IMG/VR virus record: IMGVR_UViG_3300021180_000005
Span: 1 to 64,000 of that record
Origin: a virus
Length of the DNA: 64,000 nt
Strand: one strand, 5' to 3'
A program made the position numbers and the translations under genes. Below the pieces are notes generated by a model. That model saw nothing but the letters and a program-made list of their open reading frames with translations. It ran no database searches and was not told where the DNA came from. Each line of letters starts with the position of its first letter. Position 1 is the stretch's first letter. Of the stretch, positions 21,390-28,793 are shown piece by piece.

Positions 21390-23023
21390 GCTCTCCATTT
21401 ACCATTCTTTAATGTGACTATGGCTCTCTGGCCGTTGACGTACAGAACTACGTGGCTCCATGACCAGCTTGAAGGTCCGGTTGTATAATCCCAGCCTTCT
21501 GTCAGCTTGGATGATGTACCAGCTACATAGAGGCCATGATAAATCCCTGTTGCGTGGGTGTGTGCTGTGGTCGCTTTCTTGCCAACTTTGGCAAGGTTTG
21601 ACGGGCTACCGAACGTACCGTTAGGCCCTAGGTGACCGTGGCATGCAAGCTCAACTTCTTTGACTTCGTACGTCTCATCTGGAAGAAGGAATGAAACCTT
21701 ACCCGGCTCCAGTCCGCCTTCGTTCTCCATTACAAACTTCACTAGGTTGACGTTCTTCGCCAATTTACCTGCGCGGAGTTCGCTGTACATGAAGGACTGT
21801 AGTCGTAAAAAGATTTCAGTGTTGGGTGGATCGACGCGATAGTCGTATTCCTGCAACCAGCGCTTTAACCAAGAGCGATCATGGTTAGCGTCTGGGACAA
21901 TCGTGTTGCACCATGGACGAATGTACCTGTCCAGAACAGCTTTTGTTTGTCGAACTTCTTCATCGACTCGGTGCAGACCTCGTAACCACGCTGTGAACTT
22001 CTCGTGGATTGCTTTGTACTTTCGCATATGCGGATTGATGCTTACACCTTCTAACAGATCGTGTATGACCTGATGTTTGGGTTTAAGCTCGTCCAGCATA
22101 CCCATAGCAGAATCCACAACCTCAGGATGTACATTCGTTGCGTGTAAATCTCCCCATGTGATGGCTTCTACTTTTGCATCTGTAGAGATTACCTGACCGT
22201 CTTCTACGATGACGTTCAAGTCTTGTATGTTCTTTCCGTTCTTTCGTGACGCTACCTGCCGTACCCACCAATTACCATCTGCATCGACCTCAACAATGAG
22301 GAATGCATAACGGTGGTGATGTTCAGCTTTAATGCCTAGCTTCTTCTGAAGGTAATTCATAAGAGTGCAAGCACCCGTTGTATAAATCATCTTGACGGGT
22401 GTGTCAGGCATTGTAGCAATAGAGCGCATCTCGATCTTCGTATGAGGGAAGATGATGCTGTCTGACCCACCGTAGGTCTCAAGTCCAGAGATCGGATTGT
22501 CCTCGGTGGGAAGGATATTCATATTTCCGCTCCACTTCAGGCCGGGAGCTAAACGCCTTGGTACGTCCGCTATGTACGGTTGAATTTTAGGATCGTACCA
22601 TAGTTCATTTTCATGTGGCTTCTTGGTCCCGTTCTTGACGGCAAGTTTGCCAAAGTTATTCTGGTTGTAACTAAACGTGCCCACCAGAATCTGAGCACTG
22701 TAATGCTTTGCCATTGCTTCGACGTTCTTCCAGAAATCCTCGTGAACGAACGTGTTATTCTGGGCGGATGTCAGGATGTAGCGTTTGACATCTCCAGAGG
22801 TTGGTAGTGATTCTTTGATTTCGGCTGCACGCTGCTTACCTCCAGCGATGGGTTTTTTAATACCCAGTTTCTGAAGGTGTTCCCACACGGTACTACGTGC
22901 CAATCCCATAGCTCTAGCGATGTCAGGTACTTTACCTGCATACTTAGAGTATAGTTCAGCGATTTTCTTACGTTGTTGCTCTCCGTGTAGTTGATGCTTG
23001 CTGCGGCTAGCTTTCTGTCCCAT
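21386..23023 (-). CDS. HTH-headed metallophosphoesterase-like protein
   Basis: ATG at 23023 (behind GAGGAACC) is preferred to 23041, which lies almost at the predicted transcription start. 545 residues. N-terminus (KIAELYSKYAGKVPDIARAM and GLARSTVWEHLQKLGI) is a resolvase-like helix-turn-helix. The C-terminal region has CHGHLGPNGTFGSPSNLAKV and TTAHTHATGIYHGLYVAGTS, matching the HGH...GHSHSPGI... metal-site pattern of calcineurin-like phosphoesterases seen in phage A1-type DNA transfer proteins. Probable DNA-binding nuclease or phosphatase acting on DNA; exact role unknown. Confidence 0.7.
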   Translation of the reverse strand: MGQKASRSKHQLHGEQQRKKIAELYSKYAGKVPDIARAMGLARSTVWEHLQKLGIKKPIAGGKQRAAEIKESLPTSGDVKRYILTSAQNNTFVHEDFWKNVEAMAKHYSAQILVGTFSYNQNNFGKLAVKNGTKKPHENELWYDPKIQPYIADVPRRLAPGLKWSGNMNILPTEDNPISGLETYGGSDSIIFPHTKIEMRSIATMPDTPVKMIYTTGACTLMNYLQKKLGIKAEHHHRYAFLIVEVDADGNWWVRQVASRKNGKNIQDLNVIVEDGQVISTDAKVEAITWGDLHATNVHPEVVDSAMGMLDELKPKHQVIHDLLEGVSINPHMRKYKAIHEKFTAWLRGLHRVDEEVRQTKAVLDRYIRPWCNTIVPDANHDRSWLKRWLQEYDYRVDPPNTEIFLRLQSFMYSELRAGKLAKNVNLVKFVMENEGGLEPGKVSFLLPDETYEVKEVELACHGHLGPNGTFGSPSNLAKVGKKATTAHTHATGIYHGLYVAGTSSKLTEGWDYTTGPSSWSWSHVVLYVNGQRAIVTLKNGKWRA

Positions 23024-23047
23024 TGGTTCCTCGTGTGACATGCCTAA

Positions 23048-23077
23048 AGTATATCACAGGCAGTCTGAATTTGTCAA
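23048..23077 (-). promoter_or_regulatory. sigma70-type promoter
   Basis: On the - strand: TTGACA (23077-23072), 18-base spacer, TGTGA then TATACT (23053-23048). Drives the gene at 23023 and probably the dNMP kinase. Shares TGTGNTAT with three other promoters in this half. Confidence 0.82.
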
Positions 23078-23081
23078 CCTG

Positions 23082-23432
23082 TTATTTCTTGGCTTTTCTA
23101 CGTCTGCGTAAGGGCTGAGAAGTCAAAGCACGTAAGCATCCTGTTTGATCTGCTAGATCAAGCCGTACACCGTCTAGGGCTGCTACGGTTTTCTCAAGGA
23201 GTTCTATTTGCGTTACCCCTTGGGTTTGCAGCGTTGTTAGACAGTTGGTGCGCTGCTGTACCAACTCGGAGTGGATTTTACTTTGTTCTTCTTTCAATGT
23301 AATCCATTCTTTTCGTGCCTTGCGGAAGGGCCACATAATTACTCCTAGGAGGCCAGCGAAGATGGCCCCTAGCACTGTCTTGAGTGCTAATGGGGCCAGT
23401 TGAGATAATAGAGGGTCAGCTATAAAACGCAT
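23082..23432 (-). CDS. membrane protein with coiled-coil tail
   Basis: ATG at 23432 behind CAGGAG gives 116 residues. One hydrophobic helix (LKTVLGAIFAGLLGVIMWPF), then a charged coiled coil (KEEQSKIHSELVQQRTNC, IELLEKTVAALDGVRLDLA) and a basic end (RRRRKAKK). May be a holin accessory or spanin-like protein; position after the tail fibres fits a lysis region. Confidence 0.6.
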   Translation of the reverse strand: MRFIADPLLSQLAPLALKTVLGAIFAGLLGVIMWPFRKARKEWITLKEEQSKIHSELVQQRTNCLTTLQTQGVTQIELLEKTVAALDGVRLDLADQTGCLRALTSQPLRRRRKAKK

Positions 23433-23472
23433 TGCCGTACTCCTGAAATTTAGTTGCGTGGGGAAGGAAGTG

Positions 23473-24855
23473 TTAATGAACAATGCAGACTACATCCGGG
23501 TCTGTTCCGGTTCTATACGTATCGCCTGCTACCAATCCACCTGCTATTGCTGCGGCATTGCTTGTGTAAACTACAAGGGAGTTTAAATTTATATGCGCAA
23601 GAGACAGTTTTCCTGATGTATTTCCAGTGGTTCCGTTTCCTATTGCTAATGAACCCGAAGCTAAGCGAGATATACTTACATCCCCAGAACCTATTGTGTT
23701 TGCCGCAGAAAATCGTATAGCTGCGCTGTTATATAAACTTACCCCAAAAGAAACATCTGTTAAAAAGACTACACCAGACCCCGCCCCTGTCCTTAGGTTT
23801 CCTTGGAATGTTCCTGAGGTATCTGCATACGTACCGTTGCCTACTCCCAATGTGGCCGCGCTAACTCTGTGAATGTTAAGATCGCGTGTCCCAAGGGTAC
23901 CCGGACAGAACCCCATGTCGCCTTGGCCTAGAATAGTAGTGCCAAACGCATAGTCAAATATAGTAGTTGTCGTTCCTTTTATAGCTATGCCTAATTCGTT
24001 GATGGCTGGACGGTATAGACCTAGTCCGGGCTCAGAATTAAAAGAGAATGATGGCGCTGTTTGTCCTTGATCATTTGACAATATACGGGCAACATAAGTG
24101 TATGCGTTTGTAGAAACACCTAAGTAATTATCTCCACCTGCGCAGTATATACCCCAATTGGTAGTTGCTGGGGTACCGGGAAGTTCTATGTATAACTGAG
24201 CATAGTTTGTAACTACTGAAGGACCTGTACCTGCCCCGTTGCCTGTTACTGGGGAACCAATATGCATTGCATATGCGTTGGTTATAGTGCCCACACCTTG
24301 CAAATAAAGCGCTGCGTTAACACCATAAACTGCAAATACAGGACCATGATCTCCAAGTGTACCGGAATTTCCATTTACTGCATATAAAAATTCTGCACTA
24401 CCTGTATTAAGATTGTAGGCTTCTCCTGATATACCAAACAAGTGCAATGCTGCTCCCGTACCATTGTGGTCTCCTTCTCCATGAATGCCACACAATTCAT
24501 TACTAAAAGACTGTGCGCAAGAGGGCAGCACATCTACTAATCCATTTATAGTGAAAACTTCTACCGCCGAGGTAGTAGTAGGATTCAAGAACGTATTAAA
24601 TGAGTACGGCAGGTTAAAAGAATTACGACTATTTCCTGTCGTATTAGTATTAGTATTCTCTGCGTAGATGAACGGTGTTGCTGCCAAGTCGAGATACCCA
24701 GCATTGCTATTGGGCCCTATTTGTACTGAACCAAGAGTTAGCATACCAGAACTATCTCCTACATTTCCGTTACCAATGGCTAAAGATGCTGGGTTTATAC
24801 GAGATATGCTAGAGTCTATCGACCCAAAAGTTACAAAAGGTGTAGATAGTGCCAT
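23473..24855 (-). CDS. tail fibre or spike protein
   Basis: A 460-residue Gly/Ser/Thr/Asn-rich beta protein. A motif of the form ISRI/L-x-x-x-SLAIGNG-x-x-G-x-(T/S)SG-x-L-x-L is repeated at both ends and a variant (VSAATLGVGNGTYADTSG) in the middle, as in fibrous repeat shafts. The end, SNAAAIAGGLVAGDTYRTGT followed by DPDVVCIVH, is a common phage fibre C-terminus. Paired with the 799-residue fibre upstream (one base between them). Confidence 0.7.
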   Translation of the reverse strand: MALSTPFVTFGSIDSSISRINPASLAIGNGNVGDSSGMLTLGSVQIGPNSNAGYLDLAATPFIYAENTNTNTTGNSRNSFNLPYSFNTFLNPTTTSAVEVFTINGLVDVLPSCAQSFSNELCGIHGEGDHNGTGAALHLFGISGEAYNLNTGSAEFLYAVNGNSGTLGDHGPVFAVYGVNAALYLQGVGTITNAYAMHIGSPVTGNGAGTGPSVVTNYAQLYIELPGTPATTNWGIYCAGGDNYLGVSTNAYTYVARILSNDQGQTAPSFSFNSEPGLGLYRPAINELGIAIKGTTTTIFDYAFGTTILGQGDMGFCPGTLGTRDLNIHRVSAATLGVGNGTYADTSGTFQGNLRTGAGSGVVFLTDVSFGVSLYNSAAIRFSAANTIGSGDVSISRLASGSLAIGNGTTGNTSGKLSLAHINLNSLVVYTSNAAAIAGGLVAGDTYRTGTDPDVVCIVH

Positions 24856-24856
24856 T

Positions 24857-27256
24857 TTATAGTGCCTCCACTTTTATATGAAGCTCATATACCATTGCTG
24901 TGCCTGAAGATGTATATCCATAGGTAAATTGAATGTTAGTTCCGGTTTTAGCATACACTACCTCGCACCCGCCTACAGCTGTTCCTGTGGTATTTGCTGA
25001 GCTAGTAACGCTGTTTCCGGCTACTGTAGTTTTAACCACGCTATCTGTAGGTGAAGTGTATATTACTTGAAACCCGTTGGTCCCTCCTAATACAGACGTA
25101 GTGCCTGCTGTAGTAATTGTAGCTGACCATGATACTCTATACATACCCGTAGCTGTAGTTGTATATAATGTGGTTGCAGAGATAGCTGCAGATTGCACTG
25201 TAAGATCACTGGTTGCTAGCTCTGAAGGCACCCCGTTGGACACTGTGGAAATTCCGTTGTAAGTTCCTATTAATCCTTGAACTATTAAAGCGGGCACAGA
25301 AACAGAAGCTAGCCCAGAACTTCCAGTGTGAGCAAGCGTCAATGTGCTAGTAGGATTAGCCATTGATGCTAGTACATCTTGTATAGTCCAAGAGTCTATA
25401 GTAGAAACTGCGCCGTTAAAGTATGTACCACTAAGGGTTAAAATAGGAGAAGATTGGTTAGCTGCCGCGCCTGTGGCGGCTTTAAACGAGGCAATTGCCG
25501 TAGCTCCAGACTGCGGAGCTCCAGTATTTGTTGTCCAAGTCGGGTTTATAGAACTGGCACTTGTGTCTACTAAGTAAGCTGCCTGTCCAGCCTCATCCGC
25601 TACATTAAAATCAGAAAGTAGACCAGTAAATGAATCATTTATACTTCCAGTTGTCACTACTGCATTACTTCCCCAGCCTGTGATCGTTACGTCCCCTGTA
25701 GTGCGCGTTACACTTCCGGGTTGAAACGTAGAACCTGTACAAGGTCCACCATTTTCGTTATCAAACACTGAAGAAGTTGTTACAGTATTAGAGAATGCAT
25801 AAACAAACGCTACTGCAAAAGTACCTCCTCCCACTGTAAAAGTATGCCCTGCTCCCACTGTTGGACCAAAGGCATAAGCTATTCTAGTTTTATTAGCATT
25901 ATTTGTAGAGGTACGTGTAGTTAAGTAATTCCATGTATTTCCATTGCTGTCGGATATGGTAGCTACCGCACTGCTGGCTGTAACAACTGCTACCAGTAAA
26001 GTAGCTCCTGTAGTGTTCAAAGTTATGGGATTAGTACCATGAAGACTAGCCACACCGCTAGCTATAAATCCTACAGTCATAGGCGCTGAGGCCGCTGGAG
26101 TAGTGTTTGCCCATGTCCATACTGCTGAGGTTGTTTGATCGAACGTGGTAGTAAACGTAGAATTGGCAAGTGTTAAATTTGCTGCAGCATTCCCTAAAGT
26201 TGACCACGGAACACTAAACCCCGGACCTAGGTCTACTTTTCCTCCAGCTATTTGAAGTGCATAAGCGTTGGATAATGCTCCAGCTGTAGTTTGGTCTGCA
26301 ATAAAAAGTCCGATATGAGGACTTGTAAATGTTCCGCTGGTCAGCGGACTGTCAATATAAATCGTCACATCATTGACGTTTGTCCCGGTCGATCCGTTTC
26401 CTGATTGGGCGTATATTGCTATATTACTCTGAGTAGTGGCTCCGGGTCCGGTGTTGCTAGCGTTAGCTTGTATAGACCAGTTATCAGCTACGTGTCCTCC
26501 TGCTCTGTTTGTGGACTCAACTGCTAATGCTACATTTTTTGTGACTGTAGCTGTGCTCCACAGATTAGAAAAAGCCGATACTGCTGTAGTTTGTAAAAAC
26601 GTTCCAGTTCCAAAGTTATCTACTTGAAAATACCCAGCTACTGGACTTATAACACTTATGTTACCAGAGTATGTAGATGGTATAATAGCTTCGGCAATTA
26701 CTCCATACAAACCTGCATTCACTGCTCCTACTACGCCCACCGATATTCCTACGTTTGACCCACTTGAAGGAGAAGATGTGAAAGTTGCAGGAGCTACGTC
26801 AAAGGCCGAATAAGCCTGAGATGTGCCGGGAAATACTTCGCTATTAGCAATTCCATTTATTAATCCGGGAGTAGAGTTAGCACCTACACCAAGCACTGTA
26901 GGTATATACGTATCTCCTGTAGATTTTACAGTAGCAGCCGATCCGCCAAACACTCCGCTGTTATTGTACTGAATAGCGTTGACAGACCCTGCTGGTACGG
27001 CTGTGGGTACGTAAGCAGAAACATTTGACCCTATAACTTGGAACGTTACATTGGTATTTCCACCGGGAGCTGCTGGGGTAGTATTGTTAAAGTTTGGATT
27101 AGAAATACTTACACTATTTACCTTAACAGAAGACCCTGCACCTATGGCAGTGTCTATCAATATCATGTTATTTGCAAGTACTTCATCCATGCCCCATGTC
27201 GCTAGGCCTAAACTAGGTGTTACTTGTTCATCCCCACCGGGGTATATTAATGACAT
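24857..27256 (-). CDS. tail fibre protein
   Basis: A 799-residue protein with a Gly/Ser/Thr/Ala composition over its whole length. N-terminus MSLIYPGGDEQVTPSLGLAT then WGMDEVLANNMILIDTAIG is an attachment-type head; PAGSVNAIQYNNSGVFGGSA is typical of phage fibre shafts. An internal SDSNGNTWNYLTTRTS region resembles a sugar-binding or adhesin-like domain (VGFIASGVASLHG...ATISDSNGNTW). Likely determines host adsorption with its neighbour. Confidence 0.75.
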   Translation of the reverse strand: MSLIYPGGDEQVTPSLGLATWGMDEVLANNMILIDTAIGAGSSVKVNSVSISNPNFNNTTPAAPGGNTNVTFQVIGSNVSAYVPTAVPAGSVNAIQYNNSGVFGGSAATVKSTGDTYIPTVLGVGANSTPGLINGIANSEVFPGTSQAYSAFDVAPATFTSSPSSGSNVGISVGVVGAVNAGLYGVIAEAIIPSTYSGNISVISPVAGYFQVDNFGTGTFLQTTAVSAFSNLWSTATVTKNVALAVESTNRAGGHVADNWSIQANASNTGPGATTQSNIAIYAQSGNGSTGTNVNDVTIYIDSPLTSGTFTSPHIGLFIADQTTAGALSNAYALQIAGGKVDLGPGFSVPWSTLGNAAANLTLANSTFTTTFDQTTSAVWTWANTTPAASAPMTVGFIASGVASLHGTNPITLNTTGATLLVAVVTASSAVATISDSNGNTWNYLTTRTSTNNANKTRIAYAFGPTVGAGHTFTVGGGTFAVAFVYAFSNTVTTSSVFDNENGGPCTGSTFQPGSVTRTTGDVTITGWGSNAVVTTGSINDSFTGLLSDFNVADEAGQAAYLVDTSASSINPTWTTNTGAPQSGATAIASFKAATGAAANQSSPILTLSGTYFNGAVSTIDSWTIQDVLASMANPTSTLTLAHTGSSGLASVSVPALIVQGLIGTYNGISTVSNGVPSELATSDLTVQSAAISATTLYTTTATGMYRVSWSATITTAGTTSVLGGTNGFQVIYTSPTDSVVKTTVAGNSVTSSANTTGTAVGGCEVVYAKTGTNIQFTYGYTSSGTAMVYELHIKVEAL

Positions 27257-27266
27257 ATTCTATTCC

Positions 27267-27740
27267 TTATTCTGGTGTTTGGAAAAACCTTTGCAAAGGA
27301 TTGGGCATGATGCGTTCTGTGTCTGCCTTAGGAAGAGCTTGCAGCTCTGCATCGCGCAAGGCTTTAGTAGCCATTTCCTCTGCATGTTCTAGCTCTTCTA
27401 GCTGTCTTTTTACTTCTTCTTTTGCCTTTAAGGCCCTATCTGCTTCTTCTTGCTTACGATTTAGTTCTTGTTCTATGGTTCTTTTTTCTTCAGCTTCTTG
27501 ACGTAAGCGTTCTGTCTCTACTGCGTGTGCGGCTTGGTCCGCTCGTTGTTTTCTTTCCTTAGCTTGTTTCTGTGCTTCACGCGCAGCGGTTTGTCTAGCT
27601 TCTTCTCTGCTCCTAGCTTCAGCTAGGTCTTTCATGGCCTGTTCATGAGCTGCTATGTGTTTTTTCTCTCGCTCTATAGTGATGCTTTCTAAAGCTTCTT
27701 GTACATCTAAAATCGTAGGTGTTTTCTTTGTTTCTTCCAT
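27267..27740 (-). CDS. long coiled-coil protein
   Basis: ATG at 27740 behind AGGAGACTCAG gives 157 residues. Almost the entire chain is Lys/Glu/Ala/Gln heptads (EARSREEARQTAAREAQKQA and onward), ending NPLQRFFQTPE. Possibly a tail fibre chaperone or scaffold-like factor; position directly between fibre and structural genes supports an assembly role, by inference. Confidence 0.65.
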   Translation of the reverse strand: MEETKKTPTILDVQEALESITIEREKKHIAAHEQAMKDLAEARSREEARQTAAREAQKQAKERKQRADQAAHAVETERLRQEAEEKRTIEQELNRKQEEADRALKAKEEVKRQLEELEHAEEMATKALRDAELQALPKADTERIMPNPLQRFFQTPE

Positions 27741-27826
27741 ACTGAGTCTCCTAGTACTTAAAAATCTAGGGAGGCTTTGACTCCCTTTAGCCATGGATTT
27801 CACATGAAGTCGAGAGTAAATCTCGA

Positions 27827-28585
27827 TTAAATCATTATAGTTCCAATGATTGGTCCAGCTCCAGTTGCAGCGGTAGCGTTCAGTCGATAAAAGCGAAAAT
27901 TAGGCAAATTCACATCGCCAGATGCAAGGGTTCCACCTGTGTCGTCTCCTTGTCCACTTTGCCATTCGTAGGTGTTTGGACCACCAGAAGCAGTACCTGC
28001 TGCAGTGATGGTTCCAATGGTTACGTATTGTCCGTCCTCATCAAAGTTTGCACCTTGAATAACAACTGTCACTGCTGACAGTGTACTGGTAACTCCAGCT
28101 TGCTGTGCTGGTAGCTTAACTGTTGCGCTTAAGGATTTACCTGACTGTTGCGAAGGTGATGCTGGGCAGCATACTGGTGCAGATGCTCCACCTGCACTAG
28201 TCAATGCGTCTCCCAGCTCAGGCTGTGGAACAATAATCTGGCCACCATCAGGTGTATTTGCTGCAACAGTGGATGACGTAATAGTATACGTTACGGTGCA
28301 AATTCCAGCATCTGTGGTAGTGACTGTTAAAATCTGTGCATTGGTTACGTTGAAGTTTACAGAGTTTGCAGCTCCCACAACAGTAATAAGACTTCCAACT
28401 GTAGGAGCGTTTCCAGCGACGATTCTAAAAGTTACTGTTGCTGTGGTTGTTACTGCTGAATCTGATATGATGTAACCAAAGGTTGGTACTGTCTTGTCAT
28501 TCCATGATCCGAATGCATATTCTGGACGGCCCTGTACAAGTAGTACTGGCACTGGTTTGAATGGAGACTTAATATAGAAACTCAT
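27827..28585 (-). CDS. virion structural protein
   Basis: A 252-residue beta-rich protein rich in Thr, Val, Ala and Gly (TATVTFRIVAGNAPTVGSLI; TPDGGQIIVPQPELGDALTS). No named family. The ribosome site AAGGAATT follows two hairpins in the leader, and the composition and position suggest a highly expressed virion component. Confidence 0.6.
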   Translation of the reverse strand: MSFYIKSPFKPVPVLLVQGRPEYAFGSWNDKTVPTFGYIISDSAVTTTATVTFRIVAGNAPTVGSLITVVGAANSVNFNVTNAQILTVTTTDAGICTVTYTITSSTVAANTPDGGQIIVPQPELGDALTSAGGASAPVCCPASPSQQSGKSLSATVKLPAQQAGVTSTLSAVTVVIQGANFDEDGQYVTIGTITAAGTASGGPNTYEWQSGQGDDTGGTLASGDVNLPNFRFYRLNATAATGAGPIIGTIMI

Positions 28586-28602
28586 GATGTTTAATTCCTT
28601 CC

Positions 28603-28651
28603 CCGGCGCATAGCCGGACCTTCAGGTTGTGGGGCTAGGCGAGTAGCCCCA
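28603..28651 (-). promoter_or_regulatory. two leader hairpins
   Basis: On the - strand an 8-bp perfect stem TGGGGCTA/TAGCCCCA (28630-28651) and a 5-bp stem CCGGC/GCCGG (28603-28617) directly ahead of the ribosome site for the gene at 28585. Neither has a T run, so mRNA stabilisation or translation control is more likely than termination. Confidence 0.5.
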
Positions 28652-28665
28652 TTGCGTTAATATTC

Positions 28666-28791
28666 TTAATACTGCTTTGGTACTTTATTAGTCAAAAGAG
28701 GACATGTTTCAGTATGTCCCCACGAGCTGTTGCAGTGATCGCAAGACTTTCCAGAATCCTGCTTTGCCAACTGCTTAGCGTATTCATCCAT
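28666..28791 (-). CDS. 41-residue zinc-knuckle protein
   Basis: MDEYAKQLAKQDSGKSCDHC followed by NSSWGHTETCPLLT gives a C-x2-C-x6-H-x3-C site, a small zinc-binding motif common in phage micro-proteins. GAGGAAGAAG is upstream and the start lies two bases after the previous stop. Function unknown. Confidence 0.65.
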   Translation of the reverse strand: MDEYAKQLAKQDSGKSCDHCNSSWGHTETCPLLTNKVPKQY

Positions 28792-28793
28792 AT

